Positions 55,495 through 64,000 of a DNA stretch of 64,000 bases are shown piece by piece. Made by a program: the position numbers and the translations under genes. How positions within the stretch are numbered: the stretch's first letter is position 1; each line of letters starts with the position of its first letter. Location: NCBI GenBank assembly GCA_963854835.1, contig OY978525.1:85669833-85733832 (forward strand), in the 5' to 3' direction. This stretch comes from Megamerina dolium (taxonomy: Eukaryota > Arthropoda > Insecta > Diptera > Megamerinidae). The notes beneath the pieces were generated by a model, which saw nothing but the letters and a program-made list of their open reading frames with translations, searched no databases and was not told the DNA's origin.

Positions 55495-55810
55495 CGAGAT
55501 TTCTAATGAAAACGAGTGTTTGCGGATCCCTTTCTGTAGTACGAATCGTCCAAGCCGTCGAAATACGCCTCGGTTTCCGTTATGACTTCCGCATTCCATC
55601 TGAATCTCTTTCCCTGGAGCCACCGCTTGAGGTTTGGGAATAGATAATAGTCGCTGTGAGCCAAGTATGGAGAATATTGTGGGTGAGCAACCAATTCGAA
55701 TCGTGAGTGTCCCATCGTTTGGTCGTCGTTTTCAAAGACGTGTGCCGGTGCATTACTTTTTTCTTCACCATATGAGGACATTTTTGTTTACTTCGTCGTT
55801 TAGTTTGTCC
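55495..55810 (-). pseudogene. mariner transposase C-terminal fragment (irritans-like)
   Basis: The minus strand reads HSRFELVAHPQYSPYLAHSD then YYLFPNLKRWLQGKRFRWN and EVITETEAYFDGLDDSYYRKG. This corresponds to the end of the catalytic domain and C-terminus of irritans-type mariners. Here the family YSPDLAPSD block reads YSPYLAHSD. A frame break lies near 55740 and the N-terminal two thirds are absent. Confidence 0.8.
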
Positions 55811-56039
55811 TATAACGCTGCATAATAATCTTCTGTGACTGTTGTTCTTCGTAGCCTATTTTGGTCTTTCAGGTCTAGGTGCATTTTCGCTGTTTGTTAC
55901 ACCCATTTTAAGCACTGACTGATAAAAACACAATTTCGATTTGCTTTTAATGCATACAATTGCATTTGCGATTCCAACAACGATTGCCTTGCGTTCCGTG
56001 GTGGTTGTGTTTTAATATCTATAATAATGTAAAATGCAA

Positions 56040-56440
56040 ATGTAAGGACGGGCATGATGAGAGACTTGTATAGTGTAGTTTTCGTTCTTCGAGAAAGGGC
56101 TCGACTTCTCAATTGCTTATTTAGCCCAAAGTAGCACCTGTTTGCAAGAGTGATCCTTCGCAATATCTCCAGCTTGAGTCATTACTGCTGTTAATGCTGG
56201 TTTCAAGATAGACAACTTCTCTTACTACTTCAAAAGCGTAGTTGTCAACAGTGACGTGCTGTCCAAGATGCCGGAACTCTTTGTTTGTTGACACTAGATA
56301 CTTCGTCTTGCCCTCGTTCATTGGGTCTTACCCATTCGTCGCGACTTCTCAGAATGCCGCACTGACTACTAGCGTGTTCATGTGGATTATGTCAATATCG
56401 TCGGCATACGCCAACAGCATTACACTTTTGTTGAAAATTG
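56040..56440 (-). mobile_element. RTE-like LINE family B, copy 5, internal fragment
   Basis: Minus-strand fragment equivalent to about 42890-43275 of copy 3 (from the CAACAAAAGTGT block before YADD to the block before MLGVFER). It has two small deletions. On its right, TTAGTAAGTAAGATAG resembles the family B tail in plus orientation, so it might be a second inverted copy with a very short forward part. Confidence 0.7.
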
Positions 56441-56444
56441 TAAT

Positions 56445-57710
56445 AGATTAGTAAGTAAGATAGATTTATTTATTCCCACTTTTCCCTTATTTTTACTACG
56501 GGGAAAGTAGCGTCACTCAAACGACTGTAGTTTGCAAAGGAATGGTATGAAACTTCATACATAAACTAGTGACAGATACGCCTCGCGCAAAGAGTCATGA
56601 TAATTTGCTAGTGGCACCACCTGTTAAAAAATATCAGGACTTTTCGGCCCATGTAGTACATAAGCTAATAATGTGTGTGTGTGTGTGTGTGTGTGCAATT
56701 TTATCGCATATCATCAATAATTTTCAAATGGCAGACAAAGCCGCAGCAAGACGCACCAACAGCCACCATCAATCTAATAGTAAATGTGAGTGCTAAACGG
56801 GTTATGTACCTTCATACATACATATATTATATGTGCCTGTATGAGTATATGCGAGTACGATAGCATATCGACTCGGTATATGTTCTGTCTTTAAGATGCT
56901 TTTGATTTATGAAGAACGTTTTGCTTAAGAAATCAACATCACACGCTCAATTCACGCTTGCACACATACGTACAAAATATATTGTATAATGTAAGTCTTT
57001 ACGACATATTTCGGTGAATGTACGTACTATATACATTCATACAGTAATGTGGCAGCCATTTTGTCACCTCTCACCAAGTATCACGTCGTGTTGGCGTTGA
57101 CATTAAGTAGCTCTTCAAATGACTCTCAACGCATTTTATACCATTCAGTGGTAGGTTGATTTGTTTTTTTTTTTTCTGTAACATTATTTTAAAGAATGAC
57201 TTGCTTGCTTACTTGTCTGTGTCATTTATTCTTTCCTTTGTCATTGGCATATTTGTATGTAGTCTAGAAGTACTTCATGCTGAATCGACTATGTACTATT
57301 TGATTATTCTCTTCCAGCACACTTGCTCTAAATTTTCCTGTGTCTCTTTTTCAACTATGTACTTTTGTTCTGAATACTTAAATTCGAATTTTTCATTTGC
57401 AAGCACTCTTGCATATACTGAATAACTCTTATCAACAATGTGAGTAAATGGGAAATTGAATGTGTTGACAGTTAAAGATTTTAACATGTCGATCAAAGAG
57501 GTACGGATATACATGCTATAATGCTAACGCGTGTCCTAAGAATAATATGGAAAAGTACGAGTATACATACTCGTACATAGTACATAAAGTGCAGGGTAGA
57601 ATACTATACTGTGTGAATGACTTTTGAGTTCATCCGATAGATCAAGCAAATATTTAACTTCCTTGAGAAATTTTTAACATCATTCTCAAGTATATGCTGT
57701 ATGGAAGCAG
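56445..57710. other. Spacer with a (GT)n tract, no gene recognised
   Basis: It holds a GT microsatellite at 56671-56694. Several short ORFs lack motifs. No element ends were recognised. Confidence 0.45.
56671..56694 (+). repeat. (GT)n microsatellite
   Basis: About twelve TG units. Confidence 0.95.
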
Positions 57711-57801
57711 CTAAAGGGTTTTCCATTAGGGACATAACAATTTTATCTATTAATAAAACACAGAAATATTTGAGATATTGTATTACATTTCATTTTGGAC
57801 C

Positions 57802-57814
57802 GAATTTTCCACCA
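57802..57814 (+). repeat. Target-site duplication, left (GAATTTTCCACCA)
   Basis: This 13-mer recurs at 60789-60801 and flanks the LINE inserted in the DD41D element. Confidence 0.9.
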
Positions 57815-60788
57815 ACCAAAACAACTCGCAGCGACTGTCCCAAACGATTGGCGGCTGCCGACAGCGTCTGCTCCTATGTTAAGGACGGCTGAATTTTAAG
57901 AAGGAAAACTGCAAACCCTTCAGAAGGCAACGGGAAACCACTGAAGTATTACCCCACAACAATCGTATTAATCATGGAAATGCAACAACAGAAATGGCCC
58001 TCAATCTTCGGCAAATTGAGCGTGCTAAGAATCCCCGGAGGTAAACCCAAAGATATATTAAATATAGGGACATGGATTGTTTGCAGTTTATTTGCAGCAG
58101 GCAAGTTAAAAAACGCAATAATAGAGATGAATAGATTGCAAATAAATGTTCTTAGAGTAAGTGAAACTTGGTGGCCAGACAGTGGTGAATTTTTTTTCGA
58201 AGATATGAAAGTATATTTTTCAGGTAATCAAAATCCGAATCATAGAAACGGCGTATCCGTTATAGTAAATAAAAGAATTGCAAGGAATATCGTTGCTTTC
58301 ATACATAATCTGACAGAACTATGTTACTTAAAATCAATGCACCAACGGCTGACAAAAGTGACGATGAAATCGAAAGTTTTTACGCAGAAATAGATGATCT
58401 TTTAAAATTTACAAAACCACATGAAATTAACATTATACAAGGGGATTTCAATGCCAAAGTTGGTTCACTATACACCGATGGTGTAACTGGAGGATTCGGT
58501 CTGGGAGATCGAAATGAAAGAGGCGACAGATTAGTACAATTCTACCAAGACAATGTCATGAAAATTTCAAATATCTTTTCTGACCACAATCTCTTATTAG
58601 CCAACATGAAACTAAAACTTAAAAGTTGCAAAAAGAAACCACATAAACAAATGCTTAACACCAGAATGTTAAAGAAATACGAAATTGTTCGCAACTCACT
58701 CATTTTGGAAATAAATAAGCAGCTTAACAACATCCAAACCATTAACCAAGACCCACTTTCAGTTTGGAACAAGATAACAACAACTGTAACTAAAATTGTA
58801 CAACAGACCCTTGTTAAAAGAAAAACCGAACCAAAAGAAAAATGGATGACCGAAGAAATATTAAAATTAATTGACGAAAGGCAAGAGCATAAAAACAAAA
58901 ATATTGAAGTTTACCGAGAGCTAAATAAAGAAATTCGTCGTAAAGTGCGAATAGCTAAAAATGAATGGATAGACGCCCAATTTAAAGACACTGAAAATCT
59001 CCAACAACTTCAAGATGACTTTAACATCCACAAAAAACTAAAGGAGTTGTCTGGCGTTTATCGAAGAAAAATGACGTCTTTTTTGCTCAACAAAAATAAC
59101 GAAATCGCATCCCAAATAAGTGAAAAGAAAGAGATGTGGGAAGAATATGTGCGAAAACTATTTCACGACAAACGAACATTGCGTACTGCATCTAACAACA
59201 CTAATATTTCCGGTCTACCAATAACAATAGATGAAATTAAACACGCCATTAAGCTCTCAAAGGACAATAAGACCCTGGTCCATATGATATACCTGTAGAA
59301 ATTTTAAAACTAATAAATGACGATAACCTTAATCTACTTGTTTAAGCTTTTAACTATATTTATGATACTGGACAGTTCCCGCAAGATTGGCTAAAATCCA
59401 TCTTTATCACATTGCCGAAGAAACCTCTGGCCAAAAAATGCAAAGAATATTAGAATTAATCAGCTTAATGAATCACTCACTTAAAATTTTTCTAAAAATC
59501 ATACATAACCGCATTTATGCCAAGTGCGAAGATGCAACAGGAGGAGTCCCAATTCGGTTTTAAAAACGGATTGGGAACACGTGAAGCTCTTCTAGGTGTT
59601 AACGTTTTAGTTCAAAACTGCAAAGATGTACAAAAAGACGTTTTCCTCTGTTTTATAGATTATGAGAAAACTTTTGATACAGTGCAACACGACAAGCTAT
59701 TTAATATATTACAAGAACTAGACATAGACGAAAAAGAGCTGCGCTGTATAAGAAACTTGTACTGGAACCAAATCGCGCAAGTTAGGGTAGATAACGAAAA
59801 CACTAACGAAATAGAAATATTAAAAGTCGTTCGACAAGGGTGCATACTATCACCTCTCTTATTTAATATATATTCGGAAAAAATCTTTCAAGAAGCTCTT
59901 TATAACGCACAAGAAGGCATTAAAGTAAATGGAAAGACTATTAACAACATCAGGTATGCTGACGACACCACACTCTTCGCGGATAGTATAGAAGATCTAC
60001 AAAGCTTACTAGATAAGGTTAGTGAGTACAGCAACAAATATGGCCTGAAGATCAATGTGGCCAAAACTAAATTCATGGCTGTATGCAGGAAAAATACCCA
60101 CAATAACCTAACCTTCGATACTTAGGAAGCTGGATAAATGAAAATTGGGACTGTACCGAAAAAATCAAAACACGAATAGAAATGGCAAGAGCATCATTCT
60201 GCAAATATAAAAAAGTTCTCTGCAGCCATGAAATGAATATGCGATTAAAAATGCGCATTTTATTTTTTTTTTTGTATTTTTGTACGCCATGGAAATATGG
60301 ACCCTTAAGGTAGCAGATATGAATAGGATAGAAGCCTTCGAAATGTGGATATACAGACGTATACTAAAAATCTTATGGACGGATCGTGTTATGAACAGTG
60401 AGGTCCTACGCCGAATGAACCAAGGCAGAAAACTTCTTACAACAATCAAGCGAAGGAAGACTTCTTATCTAGGGCATATTCTAAGAAATCAAAAATACAG
60501 ACTGCTGCAACTCATCCTGGAAGGGAAAATTGAAGGATAACGTGGTATAGGCAGGAAGCAATTATCATGGCTACGCAATATTAGACAATGGACGGGAATT
60601 GGTCACATAAGAGAGCTATGGAATGCGGCAAGGGACAGAGAAGCTTTCAGAGAAATCAGAAACAACATATTTTGACATTAGACACTACATAGTTATATAC
60701 TTTTAGACACACATATATATTTATGCATTTACTCATATTTGTACGATCGCTAACGTTCGAAAACGAACAGGCAAATAAAGAAGAAGAA
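57815..60788 (+). mobile_element. LINE with endonuclease and RT, (GAA)n tail, complete ends but degraded
   Basis: This 2.97 kb element is flanked by a 13-bp duplication. It has a 5' leader (57815-57973) with CCTTCAGAAGGCAACGGGAA, coding pieces to 60675, an AATAAA near 60774 and the tail GAAGAAGAA. The protein motifs are distinct from family B. I place it provisionally near RTE-like or CR1-like endonuclease LINEs; the clade is not certain. Confidence 0.85.
57974..60675 (+). pseudogene. LINE endonuclease-reverse transcriptase, multiple frame breaks
   Basis: The ATG at 57974 opens the endonuclease: GTWIVCSLFAAGKLKNAIIE, VLRVSETWWPDSG, NHRNGVSVIVNKRIA. A frameshift near 58320 leads to LLKINAPTADKSDDEIESFY and IIQGDFNAKVGSLYTDGVTG. 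An internal deletion near 58560 removes the rest before FSDHNLLLANMKLK. RT frame breaks occur near 59280 and 59340-59500. The frame 59517-60125 carries ESQFGFKNGLGTREALLGV, VFLCFIDYEKTFDTVQHDKL, VVRQGCILSPLLFNIY and NIRYADDTTLFADSIEDLQ. The C-terminal region at 60280-60540 has RIEAFEMWIYRRILKILW and TSYLGHILRN. Non-functional. Confidence 0.85.
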
Positions 60789-60801
60789 GAATTTTCCACC
60801 A
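60789..60801 (+). repeat. Target-site duplication, right (GAATTTTCCACCA)
   Basis: Second copy, directly after the (GAA)n tail of the LINE. Confidence 0.9.
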
Positions 60802-61102
60802 CTCTAGCACACATTTCGACCGGAACGTTAGCAATTTCGCGTTGGATGTTGTCTTTGAGCTCGTCTAAAGTTGCTGGCTTGCTGGCATAGGCCAGTGACT
60901 TGATAAAGCCCCATAAAAAAAAATCCAATGGTGTTAGATCGCATGAACGAGGCGGCCATTCGACCGGACCATTTCTCGAGATAACATGTTCACCGAATTT
61001 GCCTTGCAATAAATCGATTGTGACGTGTGCTGTGTGGCTAGTGGCACCGTCTTGTTGAAACCACATATCGCTGATGTCAATTTCATCCAATTCTGGCCAC
61101 AA
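60789..61102 (-). pseudogene. DD41D mariner-like transposase fragment, copy 2
   Basis: The minus-strand frame is open from LWPELDEIDISDMWFQQDGA (second Asp) through GEHVISRNGPVEWPPRSCDL and TPLDFFLWGFIKSLAYASKP (third Asp) to EMCARVVEN, where the inserted LINE tail begins. Unlike the 46.9 kb copy it keeps the Trp in VEWPPRSCD. The spacing from FQQD to PLD is 41 residues. The N-terminal half is missing. Confidence 0.85.
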
Positions 61103-61139
61103 ATAAGATTGGTGCTAACTGGTGTAAATACTTTATCCA

Positions 61140-61835
61140 TGTAAAATAAAATCTCATACGTTAAAATTTCTCCAGGTTATGAAAAATTGTTTCATTTTGA
61201 TAAGAAATCTATTCTTAGTGAATAGAGGGCTTTAGTCCTACAATCACTTTGCATGCCTTGGTTAAAGTTAGTGAGAATTCGATTGCCCGCCAAACTTCCA
61301 TTTTCATATAAACTATAAGCTTCAGTTTTGCGGGGATCCGTGCTGGTCACAGCCACACTATTGCTACCTTAAAAGTTATTGATGACATCACGTAAGTCTA
61401 TTTGATCGAGCTAAGTTAATTCTTATTTGCCTCTTGATTTTCTCCAAAGCCATCAATATCACAGCCTTCTTTGTCAGAAGTCGAAGAATTTATGTTCCCC
61501 AAAGGGCACTGTCCACAATGCAACAGAAAGTACTACGCTCACTCAGTTTCTCCGCTTCACTGTACCTGCAGTTAAAGTTAATTTAGTAAAAGAGTTAACA
61601 CATTGTACCTTAATGTTGTATATATTGTAATAAATTGGATTCCACATCACAGCGCAAATTTATACTGACGTTTAATCATATTTATCAGATCGATAGTATT
61701 TCTGAATAATCTTGCTCCATTCTTGGAGTTGGCTTAGCGGATTGTTTCGATATTCTTAATGTAACCTATCTCAATCGTCTTATCCATTCTAAAATACTGC
61801 AATATTTGTATGATTATGTTTGTGGTGATTTGTAT
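61140..61835. other. Spacer, no gene recognised
   Basis: No supported coding region or element end. Short ORFs near 61430-61630 lack motifs. Confidence 0.4.
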
Positions 61836-61844
61836 GTGATTGCA

Positions 61845-62095
61845 GTCGTACCGTGGTTAGTACCGATATGTAGGTCGTGGGTTCAATTCCACAACTTTAA
61901 AATTGAAAAGATTTTTCTTTCGAACGGTACGCACTTGTCGGCAAGCAACTCGCAATTCTTCCGACAGTAACAATTTGCCATGAAAATGCTAAAAAAATTG
62001 ATGTTTCTGTCGTTTGGAACTGGCTAATATAGTTAAGTCACAAATTTTGCACACACAACAGTACTGGAAGATAATCTCGGCCAAAGGGTCCTTCA
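61845..62095 (+). mobile_element. Diverged tRNA-derived SINE copy
   Basis: A decayed head GCAGTCGTACCGTGGTTAGT with a B box GGTTCAATTCC near 61881, then body motifs TTTTTCTTTCGAACGGTACG, CTTGTCGGCAAGCAA, CTTCCGACAGT and ACACACAACAGTACTGGAAG. The order is that of the other SINEs but more diverged, with about 100 bp missing in the middle. Confidence 0.75.
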
Positions 62096-62099
62096 ATTC

Positions 62100-62465
62100 A
62101 ATTTATATTCGGTGTTAAATACACTGTTGAAGACTGAGAGCAGTGACACAAAAAAAGTTGCCTTAACACGACAGACGAGAAGTGTTTTTTTAAATATTTT
62201 CGTTATAAAAGAAGAAAGTATTGTTAATACACAGGCTTACTGTGATTTTTTTTAAAGCAAAAATCAGGAAACGGTATACAAAAAGTATATGTATGGCGAC
62301 AAATAATTAAAATTATGAATATAGAATGAAATCTAACTTCTACTTTAAATTAAATTAAATCCAAACTATCCACAGATTTCGAATTTATATCAGCACATAG
62401 CATCAGATTTCATTTGCCGATTGAGTTACAAATACATACATACCTATACATATACAATAACATCG
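62100..62465. other. Spacer with repeat shared with the window start
   Basis: Positions 62154-62400 resemble positions 1-170 (see the first entry). No gene seen. Confidence 0.45.
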
Positions 62466-62468
62466 TTA

Positions 62469-62996
62469 TAGCCTAGACAGACGGCAGCCTAATTTCGGAT
62501 TACCGGCGCACTTAATCCGAATAAAATAACAACCTGTCAGACGGCAGTATTGTGGATTAACCAAACGGCTGATTGCTGTTTTATTAGATCTGTCCACTTA
62601 CATTACTATCACTATCAATTTCTGTCATCTATCACTCTCGATATGAGAAAATCCACAAGAAGTACGTGAACTGAAAACTATCAGAAACTTGTAAATTGAC
62701 ATTCACCGTTCATAATTGATAGCTGGATTTATTTGTTCGCCAACACTTTTCATGTTGAAAACTGTAAACAATTGTTGAAAGTTTTTCGTTAGCGAACACA
62801 CCTAATATTTTGTAAAATGGATGGAGAAAAATTCACAATAGACAATTTTCAGCAGTGTTGCCATCGCAAATTGCCCTAATCCTCTTCTATTTTGAGAATT
62901 AACTCATAGAGTTTATGCGGATTAGCTACAGTTAATACCCGAGTTAATTCAAATTAACTAGGTAATCCGGAATTAGGCTACCGTCTGTCTAGGCTA
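62469..62996. mobile_element. MITE with 36-bp TIRs and TTA duplication (PIF/Harbinger-like)
   Basis: The left TIR at 62469-62504 (TAGCCTAGACAGACGGCAGC...) and the right at 62961-62996 match at 34 of 36 positions. TTA flanks both sides (62466-62468 and 62997-62999); a 3-bp TTA/TAA target fits PIF/Harbinger. A second CAGACGGCAG lies subterminally near 62540. The 528-bp interior has no transposase ORF. Confidence 0.85.
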
Positions 62997-63077
62997 TTAG
63001 ACTGTGGAATGCGCTTCCATCCCAACTTAAGCGAATTGCTAGTATTGGCGGCATTATTGTGATAGGCACCAAAATGA

Positions 63078-63407
63078 GTGGGCTTGTTTTGGATATCACC
63101 CGCGCAAACTCCACCAGTAAGTGCATTATCAAAAAAATCAGTTGATACACACTGCACAAGTGAATGTAACAGTGCAAATCTCTTGAACGCACATATTCCT
63201 GATTCTAACATTACATCAAATTTGGCAACAACAAACTCATGTCCAATCCCATCAAATGCAGGTAAACAAAATAAAATGTTCTCTCGCGATGTACTATCTC
63301 ACTCTGTACCGCGTAGTGTACAATGCGCTTCACCTGCTGTAACACCAACAGCACAACATCAAAGCAAGCAATTAACGGCCTTTCTACTGAAGTGCTTGAC
63401 CCAGTAG
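63078..63407 (+). other. Short ORF upstream of a Jockey-type ORF1, unassigned
   Basis: A 109-codon frame rich in Ser, Thr, Pro, Asn and Gln without a recognisable domain. It lies about 110 bases upstream of a frame that leads into a Jockey-type ORF1. It may be the degraded low-complexity N-terminus of that ORF1, or chance. Confidence 0.25.
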
Positions 63408-63516
63408 TAAAAGCAACTAGTGCGATGAGTTTGTACAGAACCAGTTGCTGTTCAAACTGAATTTGATCGCTACATTAATGTGGTAAGTAAAAAGAAGTCT
63501 CCAAAATTCAAAACAA

Positions 63517-64000
63517 ATGAATTCAACAAAAATTCAAAAGCAAAACACTACCCCTAGTAGTTCGGAAAATAGATACACACTGCTTTTAAGTGATGAAAGT
63601 GACGAAAATATTATCCCCAAGAAAAATTTCAAATCCCCACAAATTTTCTTAAGAGAGCGCAACTCAGATAAGTTGATTTCTAGAATAACAAGTCTTATAA
63701 GACCAAACGTTTCCACGTTGTTCCCATTCGCAAAGACCAAATTGATGAAACGAAAGTGCAAATTTATAGTGAAATTCATTATCGCAAAGTAATTGCAGAA
63801 TTTTATGCTGGAAAAAAGAATTACTACACATATCAGCTAAAAAGTACTATGAACTTAATCGTTGTACTCAAAGGCGTTGAACTCAACGGTGATATTAACG
63901 AAATCAAACTCGCCCTTCAGGAAGAAGGGTTTCAAGCCAAAACGGTATTCAACATTCTCAACAAGAGCAATATACCTCAACCGTTATATCGCATTAACCT
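63517..64000 (+). pseudogene. Jockey-type LINE ORF1 (Gag-like), partial, runs off the window
   Basis: The ATG at 63517 opens a polar N-terminus (TTPSSSENRYTLLLSDESDE). A frame change near 63700 leads to IRKDQIDETKVQIYSE, then NYYTYQLKSTMNLIVVLKGV, NEIKLALQEEGFQAKTVFNI and LNKSNIPQPLYRINL at the edge. That order matches the region just before the zinc knuckles in Jockey-clade ORF1 nucleic-acid-binding proteins (Pre_C2HC-type). The zinc knuckles would lie beyond the window. The Jockey-like RT at 28.2-30.1 kb is a separate copy; whether it is the same family cannot be told. Confidence 0.65.

Larger units (their letters stand above)
57714..61130 (-). mobile_element. DD41D mariner-like element, copy 2, split by a LINE
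   Basis: The terminus AAGGGTTTTCCATTAGGGAC begins at 57714 after a TA, matching the inverted end of the copy at 47266. This end piece runs to 57814. The element resumes at 60789 with GAATTTTCCACCACTCTAGC and runs to about 61130, where it is 5'-truncated. A LINE occupies 57815-60788. A deletion of about 100 bp between terminus and coding end is apparent relative to the 47 kb copy. Confidence 0.82.

Noticed and set aside
63078..63211. Minus-strand ORFs near 63.0-63.2 kb
   Set aside because: No motif, and they overlap a region leading on the plus strand to a Jockey-type ORF1.

Overview
The window looks like a transposon-dense stretch of an insect genome, most likely a higher fly. A tephritid fruit fly is my best guess, an inference from the element mix: mariner-like elements with DD41D spacing, tRNA-derived SINEs with a TAGGTTA-type tail, and RTE-like LINEs with TAAG tails. 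I found no host protein-coding gene, no rRNA and no functional tRNA gene. Nearly every recognisable coding block belongs to a mobile element, and most are broken.

Layout. A LOA/I-like LINE (about 1275-5420) is split by an RTE-like LINE, called family B here (1494-3800). A non-coding repeat with about 150 bp periodicity follows (5500-6180), then a fragment of an unnamed conserved protein (6210-6505). A BEL/Pao retrotransposon (7474-20974) sits inside a decayed RNase H fragment, and its leader carries an inserted, nearly intact Gypsy-type retrotransposon on the minus strand (8794-14736). The stretch 21.1-26.5 kb holds a SINE, a mariner fragment, old BEL gag remnants and a TTAA-flanked MITE. A second B copy (26653-31513, minus) contains a Jockey-like LINE (28218-30148). 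The stretch 31.9-37.1 kb is a four-level nest: about-150-bp repeat, piggyBac, irritans-type mariner, SINE. A DD41D-type remnant lies at 38186-39039.

The stretch 40.1-47.3 kb is a series of TA microsatellites holding the longest B copy (40366-43720), a Tc1-like element with paired internal repeats (43771-45421), a mariner and a DD41D mariner. SINEs and a minus-strand LOA-like LINE with both ORFs occupy 48.5-52.5 kb. A B copy with a twin-priming-type 5' inversion lies at 53941-55235. A further LINE (57815-60788) splits another DD41D copy. The window closes with a SINE, a MITE with 36-bp TIRs and a TTA duplication (62469-62996), and the start of a Jockey-type ORF1.

The elements form nests whose order can be read from target-site duplications. 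I see no cooperating host pathway and no new defence or metabolic system. The most informative signals are a GTTAAAC slippery heptamer at the Gypsy gag/pol junction, the interrupted tandem array in the BEL leader, the twin-priming inversion, the Tc1 IR/DR-like ends, and three perfect hairpins in element sequence. All classifications rest on motif reading by eye; no alignment or database search was run.
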